NCBI RefSeq assembly: GCF_900156075.1
Contig: NZ_FTMM01000012.1
Coordinates: 1 to 64,000, forward strand
Direction of reading: 5' to 3'
DNA: 64,000 nucleotides
From: Chryseobacterium sp. RU37D
GTDB taxonomy: Bacteria; Bacteroidota; Bacteroidia; Flavobacteriales; Weeksellaceae
Below the pieces are notes generated by a model that worked only from the letters and a program-made list of their open reading frames with translations, had not been told where the DNA came from and ran no database searches. The position numbers were made by a program, and so were the translations under genes. Of the stretch, positions 1 through 7,835 are shown piece by piece. Position 1 is the first letter of the stretch; each line of letters opens with the position of its first letter.

Positions 1-80
1 AGATTTGAAACGTTGGATATTACTTGGAAGAATCTGCATTTTTTAGCATTTTCTTTAAGATTAATCAAAAAATTAAAAGT

Positions 81-383
81 TTAAACAACTTCTATGTTAC
101 CATTATCAGCAAGCAATAAAATTCGGTTTTCTATTTCTGCCAAAGCCTTTATACAAAATTCTTTAACACCAAAATAATCAGGATTAGTCTTACGTTTTAA
201 CAGTCTTTCCTGTTTCTTTAACACACTTGCTACAGTTTGGAATTCTTCTAAATCTAATTTAAAAGCAGCATCTTTGTGCATTTTTAAAAATACTTCAATA
301 TCAAAATCACTCATACACATAATATTTAATGACAAATTAAGCATTTTATCACAAATTATCACCAAATTATCATTAAAAAACAT
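81..383 (-). CDS. Small hypothetical protein of the first element
   Basis: A 100-residue protein that I do not recognise. It has no signal peptide; the C-terminal two thirds is charged and helical (LKKQERLLKRK around 55-65). The first 14 codons lie inside a roughly 100-bp sequence that is repeated at 474-575, where the equivalent start codon reads ATC. The true start could therefore be the internal ATG at 314 (77 residues, beginning MSDFDIEV), leaving the repeat as upstream DNA. It lies downstream of and on the same strand as the recombinase at 581-1960, about 200 bp away. Confidence 0.5.
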   Translation of the reverse strand: MFFNDNLVIICDKMLNLSLNIMCMSDFDIEVFLKMHKDAAFKLDLEEFQTVASVLKKQERLLKRKTNPDYFGVKEFCIKALAEIENRILLLADNGNIEVV

Positions 384-443
384 CTGAAAGCATTATGAAT
401 AAAGGACTCTGCCAAAATTGTCAATTATACCACCTGTAATTTT
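343..443. repeat. Direct repeat copy 1 (about 100 bp, imperfect)
   Basis: Shares about 80 percent of positions with 474-575, including the stretches AAATTATCATT and ATTATGAATAAAGGA. It overlaps the 5' end of the small gene at 81-383. Spacing between copies is 131 bp. Confidence 0.75.
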
Positions 444-473
444 ATAAAATTCATAATCTACTTATCGATACAT

Positions 474-575
474 ATTTTATCATAAATTGTCAACAAATTA
501 TCATTGAAAAAGATCCGAAAGGATTATGAATAAAGGATTCTATCTAAATTGTCAATTTTACCATGTAATATTTTT
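474..575. repeat. Direct repeat copy 2 (about 100 bp, imperfect)
   Basis: Second copy of 343-443. Read on the minus strand it still encodes FFNDNL in the frame of the small gene, but the start codon is ATC. It lies immediately downstream of the recombinase stop codon. Confidence 0.75.
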
Positions 576-580
576 AAATA

Positions 581-1960
581 TTAATCTTGTGTAATATCAA
601 TATTTGCATAAAAATTCGTGATAAGTTTGGCATTTGTGTTATCCTTTTTTCCAATGTATTCTAATAAGGTTCTTTCTTCTTTATGTCCTGAAACTTCTAA
701 AATTAAAGAGGTAGGAAGTCTTGAATAAAAATTGGTACAATATGATTTTCTACCGATGTGTGAGCCTATCAATTCCCATTTTTCATATTTTCCTTTTACA
801 TACCTCCATGTACCATCTTCTTTTACCTTTTTCAAAACGGTTCCATTAGTCATCTCATCAATGCCAGCTATTTTACAGACTTCTTTTATTTGTTTGTTAT
901 AAATTTGATCTACCATAGAGTCTGGAAAATCCATATCTCGCTTTTGCAATATATTTATTACTGCTGGATGCAAAGGCAAGGAAATTTTCTTATCTGTTTT
1001 TACCTGAGTGAAATCTATAAAGAAATCTTCACCGTCTTTACGGATCATATTTTTTGTAAATTTCATAAAGTCTGAAATTCTTTGCCCTAAAAAGCAGCTT
1101 ATATACAACCAGTCACGAGCATCTTCCAGATACGTAGGAATTTTATCACAGTTTATAATGGTTTTTAGCTCTGAAAAAGATAAATAAACTATATCTGTTT
1201 CTTCATAAGCCTTTTTAAAAAGATCATACATTGGATGTAATATAATACCGTAATTTTTGGAGTAATTACAAATGGTTCTAATGATCTTAATGGTTTTTGC
1301 AATGGTATTGGAAGAAAATAATTTTATATCTTTCAAATACTCTTCCAAGTAATACATAAATTCCGGGTTTACTTCTGATACGGAATAATTAACATTGTAT
1401 CCCTTTATGGATGATTGGTATTTTTGAAAATCAAATATGATGTTTTTACTATTTTCCAGCTTTAATATTGTTCCTCTTGCTATTTCATTACGTTTTAATT
1501 TAATGTAGTTCTCAAAATGCCAGATCAAAGATACCGGAGTTTCTGAAAGATTGTCCTGATCTTCTTTCTTCTTGAGTTCATCGTAATATTTCTTTACCGT
1601 TGAGGTGAGCCAAGCTTTATTTGGATTTTCTTCATTCTTAAAATCTGCTTCATAATTTAGAATAATATAGTCTCGGAGTTCTTTCTGGTTATTTAAAGCT
1701 CTTACAATAGTATTCATAATATGCAAGTCTTTCCCTTTGTATTTTTTGTATTTGCTCCAGAATTTTTTCCCATCAAATAAAGGGCTTTCTAAAACCTCAT
1801 CGGGTTTATATACATAAATTTCTGTTTTTGTTTCAACGAAATCTAAACCAAACGGATTTTTGTCTGATATTTTTTCTGGGTTGTTGAACTGTAGTCTAAC
1901 TGTAAAGGGATCATTTTTCTTGGTAGATCGTAATAAAAAATTAACAGAAGCCATGAGCAT
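581..1960 (-). CDS. Tyrosine-type site-specific recombinase (integrase of the first element)
   Basis: A 459-residue phage-integrase family protein. The N-terminal 120 residues resemble the arm-binding region of Bacteroidetes integrases, residues 140-250 a core-binding SAM-like domain, and 260-459 the catalytic domain. Visible catalytic residues are Arg294 (LGQRISD), Lys321 (QVKTDK), His401 and Arg404 (SHIGRKS), His426 (SGHK) and the nucleophile Tyr435 (LLEYIG), so the active site looks intact. An alternative start is the ATG at 1954. It reads away from the tRNA-derived repeat at 2132, with 171 bp between. It is a different subfamily from the integrase at 2314, so the two elements are not copies of each other. 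Confidence 0.9.
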   Translation of the reverse strand: MLMASVNFLLRSTKKNDPFTVRLQFNNPEKISDKNPFGLDFVETKTEIYVYKPDEVLESPLFDGKKFWSKYKKYKGKDLHIMNTIVRALNNQKELRDYIILNYEADFKNEENPNKAWLTSTVKKYYDELKKKEDQDNLSETPVSLIWHFENYIKLKRNEIARGTILKLENSKNIIFDFQKYQSSIKGYNVNYSVSEVNPEFMYYLEEYLKDIKLFSSNTIAKTIKIIRTICNYSKNYGIILHPMYDLFKKAYEETDIVYLSFSELKTIINCDKIPTYLEDARDWLYISCFLGQRISDFMKFTKNMIRKDGEDFFIDFTQVKTDKKISLPLHPAVINILQKRDMDFPDSMVDQIYNKQIKEVCKIAGIDEMTNGTVLKKVKEDGTWRYVKGKYEKWELIGSHIGRKSYCTNFYSRLPTSLILEVSGHKEERTLLEYIGKKDNTNAKLITNFYANIDITQD

Positions 1961-2002
1961 TATATTTTAATAACTCGAATATAGCACTATTTAATACAAG
2001 TG

Positions 2003-2022
2003 TTGTATTATTCTGTATTATT
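2003..2022. repeat. Two abutting 10-bp direct repeats (nTGTATTATT)
   Basis: TTGTATTATT and CTGTATTATT follow each other directly, 40 bp upstream of the leftward recombinase start. Position and direct orientation suit an integrase or excisionase arm site or an autoregulatory site; this is inference. Confidence 0.35.
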
Positions 2023-2043
2023 TTAACAGGTGTAATTTAAAAG

Positions 2044-2107
2044 AATGAAATGCTATGAAATCAAAAACTCTTTATTAATAAGACTTTAGATAACATAGCA
2101 TTTCATT
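2044..2107. repeat. 14-bp perfect inverted repeat between recombinase and attachment site
   Basis: AATGAAATGCTATG at 2044-2057 is the exact reverse complement of 2094-2107, with 36 bp between the arms. It lies in the 353-bp gene-free stretch 1961-2313, which also contains the tRNA-derived repeat and arm-like repeats. It may be a protein-binding site or part of the first element's end. Confidence 0.55.
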
Positions 2108-2131
2108 TGAATAAGTATCATTTCACTTATT

Positions 2132-2175
2132 GTGGTCCCACCTGGGCTCGAACCAGGGACCACCTGATTATGAGT
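2132..2175. repeat. attL: 44-bp tRNA-derived direct repeat
   Basis: Identical over 44 bp to 13971-14014. After one mismatch (A here, C in the tRNA) another 5 bp match. It contains the T arm, variable loop, anticodon loop and 3' half of the anticodon stem of the CAU tRNA but not the 5' half, so it is a remnant and not a gene. Confidence 0.93.
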
Positions 2176-2189
2176 AAGGTGTCACAATA

Positions 2190-2214
2190 TTTACTTTCGT
2201 TTACTTTTATTTAC
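2190..2214. repeat. Arm-type repeats, left end (TTTACTT class)
   Basis: TTTACTTTCG followed by TTTACTTTTA, then TTTAC. The right end has the same tandem pair at 13881-13900 with 2 differences in 20 bp. Shared subterminal repeats at both ends of a tyrosine-recombinase element are typically integrase arm or excisionase sites. Confidence 0.6.
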
Positions 2215-2281
2215 AAATATACTGTTTTTCAATTAATTACAATTATATCTCATTTTGAATATTGACTTATTTTTACTAATT

Positions 2282-2313
2282 TTGACCTTTAACCTTGACC
2301 TAAAACTTGACCT
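2282..2313. repeat. Three TTGACCT repeats abutting the integrase start
   Basis: TTGACCT occurs at 2282-2288, 2295-2301 and 2307-2313, spaced 13 and 12 bp, and the last copy ends exactly before the integrase ATG at 2314. Two copies with 12-bp spacing occur at 13904-13910 and 13916-13922 near the other end. Spacing near one helical turn suggests cooperative binding; the position over the start codon suggests autoregulation. Confidence 0.65.
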
Positions 2314-3537
2314 ATGGCAACAACACAACTAATGCTCCGAAATAAACCTAAAGCAGACGGAAGTCTCCCAATTGTTTTTAAAATATATCTAGGCAACAAA
2401 TCTAAAATTTTGACTACACCATTTTCCATACAGGAGAACCAATGGGATACCAAAAATAAAAAAGTGAAATCGTCTCACGGCAAAGCCCGTGAAATTAACG
2501 AAACTCTAAAAAAACTAGATACCCGTCTTAATGAAGCAATAATAGAACTTGAATCCGAAGAACTTGATTACAATTTAAATGATATTGTCACAAAATTCTT
2601 AACACAATCAGCAGGTAATAGGATAAAATCTACTTCTGTGAAAGATTTTTTTCAGCAGAGAGTTGATTCATTAGATGAATTAACCAGATTCGGATATGCT
2701 AAAGCAATTAAAGAATCTATGCAAGCATTGTTCAGATTTGATAAAAACAAAGACCTTAGATTTAAAGATATTGATTTTGAATATTTGGTGAAGTACGAAA
2801 ATTTCTTAGCAAAAACGTGCAATAACTCAACTATAAGAATTAGAATGACTGATTTAAGGACATTGTTTAATCTTGCCATACGGTCAGGATATGCAAAAAA
2901 AGAAGATTACCCATTCAGAAGTTATAGTATTCAGAAAAGATTAAAAATACAATCTCGCAAAATCGCATTGAGTACAGAGCAGTTTGCAATGTTCAAAAGT
3001 TTTGATTGTGGAGAATTTCCAAAATATACAGACACTTACAAAATGTTTTTGTTTTCTTACTACGTTGGAGGAATGAATTTTAAAGATATGGCATTTTTAG
3101 AATGGGATAACATAAAAGATAATCGTCTGCATTATACCAGAAGCAAAACAGGTCGGGATTTTAATGTTCCTTTACGAGCAGAAGCACTAGAGATTTTGGA
3201 GTATTACAGAAGCTATGTAAAACCAGAACCGGTAAAATATATCTTTCCTGTTATCCTAAAAAATGGACTTGTCGATAAGCAGTTACACGGGAGATACAGA
3301 AGATGTTTAAGAACATTTAACTCTGGATTGAAATTTATAGCAGAACAAACAGGAATTGACGAAGATATAACCAGCTATGTAAGCCGTCATTCGTTTGCTA
3401 CACATTTAAAGTTCAATAATGTTTCTTCAGATGTGATTAGCCAAGTAATGGGACATTCTTCTGTTGCTGTCACTAATTCATACCTGAAAGATTTTGAGAA
3501 TGATATTATTGATGATGCTTTCAGTAAATTAGCATAA
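2314..3537 (+). CDS. Tyrosine-type integrase of the 11.8-kb element
   Basis: A 407-residue Bacteroidetes-type integrase with an arm-binding domain (1-95), core-binding domain (105-200) and catalytic domain (215-407). Lys278 (SKTGRD), Arg358 (VSRHSF), His381 (MGHSS) and Tyr390 (TNSYL) are visible. The position of the first catalytic arginine reads VGGMNF (252-255), so that arginine is glycine; the box-II histidine is Tyr355. The CTnDOT integrase is also known to lack this arginine, so the protein may still be active. The gene starts directly after three TTGACCT repeats and lies 139 bp from attL, which marks it as this element's own integrase. Probable partner: the HTH protein at 4637. Confidence 0.92.
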   Translation: MATTQLMLRNKPKADGSLPIVFKIYLGNKSKILTTPFSIQENQWDTKNKKVKSSHGKAREINETLKKLDTRLNEAIIELESEELDYNLNDIVTKFLTQSAGNRIKSTSVKDFFQQRVDSLDELTRFGYAKAIKESMQALFRFDKNKDLRFKDIDFEYLVKYENFLAKTCNNSTIRIRMTDLRTLFNLAIRSGYAKKEDYPFRSYSIQKRLKIQSRKIALSTEQFAMFKSFDCGEFPKYTDTYKMFLFSYYVGGMNFKDMAFLEWDNIKDNRLHYTRSKTGRDFNVPLRAEALEILEYYRSYVKPEPVKYIFPVILKNGLVDKQLHGRYRRCLRTFNSGLKFIAEQTGIDEDITSYVSRHSFATHLKFNNVSSDVISQVMGHSSVAVTNSYLKDFENDIIDDAFSKLA

Positions 3538-3553
3538 CCAAAGTACAGACAAC

Positions 3554-4480
3554 ATGGAACAAAAAAGCCTGACAACAATACTAGCTGAAAAACTCGGACT
3601 AGACCCTGCACAAAATACAGATACCCGATACCAAAAACTAGATACATTATTAAAAGTTACATCTGACGATGAGTTAACTAGATTTATCAATAAAAATCTT
3701 CCTCCTGTAAGAACAAATGATAAACAGGAACTTTTAACACATTTTCAAAAATACCTCCGAACCTATTTTTCTGAGGAAATTCTGAAATATTACGAGAAAT
3801 CTTTTACCAACCGAGCTGCACAGGTGAACCACTGCAAAACCAGAATAAGTTTTTACAAAGAAACCTTGCAAAAACAACAACATAGCGATATGTGCTATGA
3901 ATATTTTCATGTTATTTTGGAAGAATTATCTTTGATAGAACGTAGTATCAGTAGGGCAAAAAGCGATGATATGACAGAAGTTCCACCACAATCTCAGGTC
4001 ACAGCTACGACTACGAGAAGAACCGCAGTACCTCCCCCTGAAAGATTACAAACACCAATCGAGCAAACTGTTTTTGGGCTGAACTTTGATTTTATCGGAA
4101 AATTATATGATAACCTTTTGATAGAGGGTTTTGTTAATGAATCCAGTACAAAAGAAATATTTTTACAGCATTTTTTTGTAGATACTGTTCCTGAAACTCG
4201 GATAATATTACATGGAAGAAGCCAATCCGACATCGGGTATTTGATTGATTCCTTACGGGAGTTCTTCAAAGGAGATTATCAGCATGACAGTACGCTTTTT
4301 AACACATTCTGGGCGGAAAGATTTATGTTTCAAACGAATGGTGATGCTCAGATTCCGAAAATCAAAGATAAAACTGGTATCAGCAGGATTGTAAGCAGTG
4401 CAAAAAGAGACGATAGAAAGTCAACAAAAGAACGTATAATCAATCAAATTGTCGAAAATCTCAAAGCCGTTCCGCAGTAA
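3554..4480 (+). CDS. Hypothetical protein downstream of integrase
   Basis: A 308-residue soluble protein with no signal peptide that I do not recognise. The N-terminal half is helical and charged (about 1-145). A Thr/Pro-rich linker follows (about 148-172), then a second domain (175-260, containing FDFIGKLYDNL) and a basic tail (KIKDKTGISR to the end). It starts 16 bp after the integrase stop and is probably co-transcribed. Proteins of this layout often follow integrases in Bacteroidetes elements, but no function is assigned here. Confidence 0.75.
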   Translation: MEQKSLTTILAEKLGLDPAQNTDTRYQKLDTLLKVTSDDELTRFINKNLPPVRTNDKQELLTHFQKYLRTYFSEEILKYYEKSFTNRAAQVNHCKTRISFYKETLQKQQHSDMCYEYFHVILEELSLIERSISRAKSDDMTEVPPQSQVTATTTRRTAVPPPERLQTPIEQTVFGLNFDFIGKLYDNLLIEGFVNESSTKEIFLQHFFVDTVPETRIILHGRSQSDIGYLIDSLREFFKGDYQHDSTLFNTFWAERFMFQTNGDAQIPKIKDKTGISRIVSSAKRDDRKSTKERIINQIVENLKAVPQ

Positions 4481-4636
4481 TTCCGCATAAATTTAACGTA
4501 AAACTCTTAAAACTCCTTATGTACAGGGAGTTTTTGTTTTTTTGCAGAATACTGTATTCCTCGACCGTTCCGCATTTCCTGCCATACTTTTGTAAACACA
4601 TTCAGCAACGAAGCTGGATAATAAAAAAAGAAAAAC

Positions 4637-4966
4637 ATGGTAAAAATTTTACAAGAATTTAAAGAAATGCTAATAAGCATTTTGAGCGAATTAAAGGAAC
4701 TAAAAGAAACAGTCCGAATGTCAACTATTCTTAATAAGGAAGTACTGGATGTAAACGAAGCTGCGGTACTCACGGGGTATAAAGTGAGTTATCTTCATAA
4801 ACTCAGCAGTGTCGGAACAGATTTACCCATTTACTCTTCTTCCGGTAATGGGAAACTTTACTTTAAAAGATTGGAGTTGCTAGAGTGGATGACAAAACAC
4901 AAAAGAAATAATTTCGATGATTTTCAAAAAGATGTAAATAAATATTTAAACAGAAAAACAGCTTAA
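4637..4966 (+). CDS. Helix-turn-helix DNA-binding protein (excisionase-like)
   Basis: A 109-residue protein with a short N-terminal amphipathic helix (about 4-30) that could dimerise, followed by a MerR/excisionase-type HTH at about 36-62 (LDVNEAAVLTGYKVSYLHKL) and a wing (LPIYSSSGNGKLYFKR). This is the HTH_17 layout seen in excisionases and AlpA-like activators. Position next to the integrase block and 2 bp upstream of the DUF5131 gene suggests it controls excision or transcription of the element. Family assignment rests on the motif only. Confidence 0.8.
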   Translation: MVKILQEFKEMLISILSELKELKETVRMSTILNKEVLDVNEAAVLTGYKVSYLHKLSSVGTDLPIYSSSGNGKLYFKRLELLEWMTKHKRNNFDDFQKDVNKYLNRKTA

Positions 4967-4968
4967 TT

Positions 4969-5742
4969 ATGAAAGAATCAAAAATTCAATGGACGGATAA
5001 CACATGGAATCCGTGGCATGGTTGTCGAAAAGTATCACCTGGTTGCAAATTCTGTTATATGTACAGAGATAAAGAAAGATACAGTCAAAATGCAACAATA
5101 GTTCTGAAATCAAAAACCAAATTCAAAGAACCTCTGAAATGGAAAGAACCCAAAATTATCTTTACTTGTTCATGGAGTGATTGGTTTATTGAAGAAGCAG
5201 ACCAGTGGAGAAATGAAGCGTGGGAAATTATCCGAAAAACTCCATATCATACATACCTGATACTTACAAAACGACCTGAAAGAATAAAAGATAATCTTCC
5301 CAGCTATTTTGAAATGTTGCATAACGTTTGGATTGGAGTTTCAGTTGAAAGTCAGCAACAAGTAGATAGAATTGCTTACCTGAACGATTTATCCTGCGTG
5401 ACTTTTGCAAGTTTTGAACCCCTGATAGGTGAGATTGAGTGGGATAATAACATGAATCTTTTGGACTGGTGCATTATCGGCGGTGAAAGCGGTAATGATT
5501 TTGGAAAACATAGATATCGACCTATGGAAATGGTGTGGATGGAAAAATTGATTAATGCTTCCGTTAAAAATAATGTAAAATGTTTTGTAAAACAGCTAGG
5601 AACTTATCAATCTAAACTGCTAGAAATCAAAGACAAACATGGTGGAAATATTGATGAATGGGATTCTCATTTGCAGATAAGAGAGTTTCCTAAAAAAAGA
5701 AGACCTTTTGATTTATTTTCATATTCCGTTTCTGAATCATAA
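4969..5742 (+). CDS. DUF5131 family protein (phage Gp37/Gp68-like, radical-SAM-like)
   Basis: A 257-residue protein with the DUF5131 signature: IQWTDNTWNPWHGC near the N terminus, then Cys19, Cys26 and Cys29 in a CX6CX2C arrangement that could hold an iron-sulfur cluster, and later ILTKRPERI, GVSVESQ and CIIGGESG. Members occur in phages and mobile elements; the biochemical role is not established, though the fold resembles radical SAM enzymes. It starts 2 bp after the HTH gene, so the two form a unit. The three-Cys-motif partner protein TcmP, which is often encoded nearby, is not visible here. The C-terminal tail is basic (KKRRP). Confidence 0.85.
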   Translation: MKESKIQWTDNTWNPWHGCRKVSPGCKFCYMYRDKERYSQNATIVLKSKTKFKEPLKWKEPKIIFTCSWSDWFIEEADQWRNEAWEIIRKTPYHTYLILTKRPERIKDNLPSYFEMLHNVWIGVSVESQQQVDRIAYLNDLSCVTFASFEPLIGEIEWDNNMNLLDWCIIGGESGNDFGKHRYRPMEMVWMEKLINASVKNNVKCFVKQLGTYQSKLLEIKDKHGGNIDEWDSHLQIREFPKKRRPFDLFSYSVSES

Positions 5743-5753
5743 TCAATGAAACG

Positions 5754-5864
5754 ACTTAGCTACAACTTCTAAGTAGCAATCTTTTTAAATCTCCAAAAAT
5801 TTAACAATTCAAGGTGTAGCCGTAGTAGAGAAACTATGGAGAGCTATTGCTATGCCTTTTTTTT
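5754..5864 (+). promoter_or_regulatory. Candidate attenuator leader before the replication helicase
   Basis: A transcript entering this region can form GCTAC/GTAGC (5759-5763 with 5773-5777) and then a larger hairpin, GG/CC, TAGC/GCTA, CGTAG/CTATG (5813-5856), followed by eight T residues at 5857-5864. That is a terminator ending 21 nt before the helicase ATG. A competing pairing exists: GTAGCAAT (5773-5780) with ATTGCTAT (5846-5853), one G-T pair. Mutually exclusive structures just upstream of a start codon are typical of attenuators. This is read by eye, not folded. Confidence 0.5.
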
Positions 5865-5885
5865 AAGAAACAAACAATAAAAAAA

Positions 5886-7289
5886 ATGAACAAAGAAAAA
5901 GTAATACAATCTCAACATGAGATTTTAGAGCAATTATTAAATGAAATCAATAGAGTAGATTTCAGAGTGTTTTTAAACTTACCAGAAAATGAAAACACTA
6001 AACAAAAACATCTTTTAGTCGGTATTATAAAAAACCTGAGCGAGGTTGCAAAGGCTAATCAATGGAGCTTATGCAAAAGTTTTGATTATACTTATATCTA
6101 TAACGGAGAGTACTGGAAACAGTTGGATAAAGACGATTTAAAAGATTTTCTGGGTAAATGTGCCGCTAAAATGGGTTGCCCTGATTATGATGCCGCTCAT
6201 TACGAGTTCAAAGATAAACTGTTAAAGCAGTTTCTGACCGACTGCCATTTATCACAGCCTGTACCTGACGAAAATAAAATGATAATCAACTTACAGAATG
6301 GGACTTTTGAATTTGAAAATGATACGTGGACGCTTCGTGACTTCGATTCAGCAGATTTTATGACCTATCAGCTTCCGTTTTGCTATGATGAAACAGCTAC
6401 TTGTCCTATGTTCAACAGCTATCTGGATAAAGTTTTGCCTGATAAAGAAAGTCAGATGATATTACAGGAATTTGCCGGATATATTTTCACCAAACTGAAT
6501 CTTGAAAAAATGTTGATGCTTACAGGCTCAGGACAAAATGGGAAAAGTGTATTTTTTGATATAATATGTGCTTTGCTTGGCAGAGAGAATGTGTTGCAAT
6601 ATACGCTCGGAGCATTTTCAAGTGAATATAACAGAGCAAAATTAACAGATGTATTGCTTAATTACAGCAGTGAAAAAGGAACTGATGTAAACCCCGATAC
6701 CTTTAAAGCATTGGTTAGCGGTGAACCTTTGCAAGCGAGAGAGCCGTATGGCAGAAGTTTCACTTTGCATAATACCGTTAGATTTATCATTAATGCGAAT
6801 GAACTTCCGAGTGAAATTGAGCTTACAGATGCCTTTTTCAGAAGATGGATTATTATTCCTTTTGAAGTTCAAATCAGTGAAGAGGAAAAAGATATTGATT
6901 TGTCTAAAAAAATAATTGCTAATGAATTAGCAGGAGTTTTCAACTGGCTTTTACAGGGATTGGACAGAATTGTTAAAAACAGAAGATTTACCAATAGCGA
7001 AAAAGTCAACAACGCCATAGGTGAGTTTAAATGGCAGTCGGATAAGGTTAACTTATTCATAGATGAATTTAACTATACGGCATCGGATACAAACAAAGTA
7101 CATTTATCCGACCTGTATAAAGACTACAAACAGTTTTGTCAGGATGACGGCTATAAGCCACTTGGGAAGAATAAATTTTCAAAGAAACTGGAAAATAAAA
7201 AATTTGAAAAATCCAGAGCGAGTAATGGTTCTATTTGTTTTGGTATGGCTTCCGCTCAGTCGGATAATGATGATTTCCTGATTTTCTAA
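5886..7289 (+). CDS. Superfamily 3 replication helicase (D5/P4-family primase-helicase)
   Basis: A 467-residue protein. An N-terminal D5_N-type domain (about 30-190) precedes an SF3 AAA+ helicase. Walker A is GSGQNGKS at 214-221, a sensor-1 type motif (IINANELP) lies at 301-308 and an arginine finger (FRRW) at 318-321. A winged-helix-like C-terminal domain follows (about 370-455). P4 alpha and D5-type proteins unwind the element's own origin. No catalytic primase domain is obvious, so it may work with a host primase. I chose the ATG at 5886; the in-frame TTG at 5847 lies inside the candidate terminator. A 95-bp repeat follows directly. Confidence 0.9.
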   Translation: MNKEKVIQSQHEILEQLLNEINRVDFRVFLNLPENENTKQKHLLVGIIKNLSEVAKANQWSLCKSFDYTYIYNGEYWKQLDKDDLKDFLGKCAAKMGCPDYDAAHYEFKDKLLKQFLTDCHLSQPVPDENKMIINLQNGTFEFENDTWTLRDFDSADFMTYQLPFCYDETATCPMFNSYLDKVLPDKESQMILQEFAGYIFTKLNLEKMLMLTGSGQNGKSVFFDIICALLGRENVLQYTLGAFSSEYNRAKLTDVLLNYSSEKGTDVNPDTFKALVSGEPLQAREPYGRSFTLHNTVRFIINANELPSEIELTDAFFRRWIIIPFEVQISEEEKDIDLSKKIIANELAGVFNWLLQGLDRIVKNRRFTNSEKVNNAIGEFKWQSDKVNLFIDEFNYTASDTNKVHLSDLYKDYKQFCQDDGYKPLGKNKFSKKLENKKFEKSRASNGSICFGMASAQSDNDDFLIF

Positions 7290-7380
7290 AAAAAAAGATT
7301 TGTTTTTACGATTCAGTTTTTCAGTTTTTCGGGCGTATGAAAAACTGAATTTCTGAAGCTCGTTTTAAACATTTTTTTTC
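7288..7380. repeat. 95-bp repeat copy A with perfect inverted repeat
   Basis: Matches 12511-12609 over most of its length (shared GATTCAGTTTTTCAGTTTTTC, GAATTTCTGAA and TTTAAACATTTTTTTT). Inside, TCAGTTTTTC (7321-7330) pairs perfectly with GAAAAACTGA (7339-7348) around an 8-nt loop. It begins at the helicase stop codon. Candidate replication origin, terminator or protein-binding site. Confidence 0.8.
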
Positions 7381-7393
7381 TAACAATATACAT

Positions 7394-7735
7394 ATGATAA
7401 GAGAAATATATATCATCAACATAAAAACGGTACAGGATTTTGAAAAAGAGATTGGGTTTGCCATAGATTCCGACTATACCATTGTTTTATATGACAAAAA
7501 AGACGGTGTGATAATGGGTGTGCTGTATAATAAATTTGAGGGTTGGCTGGAAATAGATATTAATCCGGTGTACAAAATCCAACTGTCACAGGTAGAAATA
7601 CACTTGCTGCATTTTTTAGACAGTGAGAATGACCCTGTATGGAATCCTTGTAAAAAATATCTTTTTGATATTCACATTATTGATAAAGCACTGTCAAAAT
7701 GGAAAGATAGGGTCGGGTATATTTATTGGAACTAA
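7394..7735 (+). CDS. Hypothetical protein after helicase
   Basis: A 113-residue acidic, soluble protein with no recognised domain. Hydrophobic strands alternate with short charged stretches (YTIVLYDKKDG, GWLEIDINPVYKIQL), which suggests a small alpha/beta fold. It is the last rightward gene before the leftward cargo block and lies 104 bp downstream of the helicase, separated by the 95-bp repeat. Function unknown; a replication accessory or immunity role would be guesswork. Confidence 0.65.
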   Translation: MIREIYIINIKTVQDFEKEIGFAIDSDYTIVLYDKKDGVIMGVLYNKFEGWLEIDINPVYKIQLSQVEIHLLHFLDSENDPVWNPCKKYLFDIHIIDKALSKWKDRVGYIYWN

Positions 7736-7835
7736 TCTACAATATTTGAAGTTACCTTAAATGAAAATGATTGGCTTTACCTTTCTGCAGTAGAACCAAT
7801 CATTTTTTTGTCAGATTAAGTAATTGCTGCTATAT

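Larger units (their letters stand above)
1..2175. mobile_element. Right end of a first integrative element (partial)
   Basis: This region holds a leftward tyrosine recombinase and a small unknown gene, and it ends at a 44-bp copy of the 3' part of the tRNA found intact at 13972-14045. The recombinase lies next to that copy, as integrases usually lie next to their attachment site. I infer that an older element entered the tRNA and that the element at 2132-14014 later entered the restored tRNA, leaving the two in tandem. The left boundary is outside the window, so size and cargo are unknown. Confidence 0.6.

Noticed and set aside
2132..2175. Second functional tRNA gene
   Set aside because: Only the 3' part is present; the acceptor 5' strand, D arm and 5' anticodon stem are missing.
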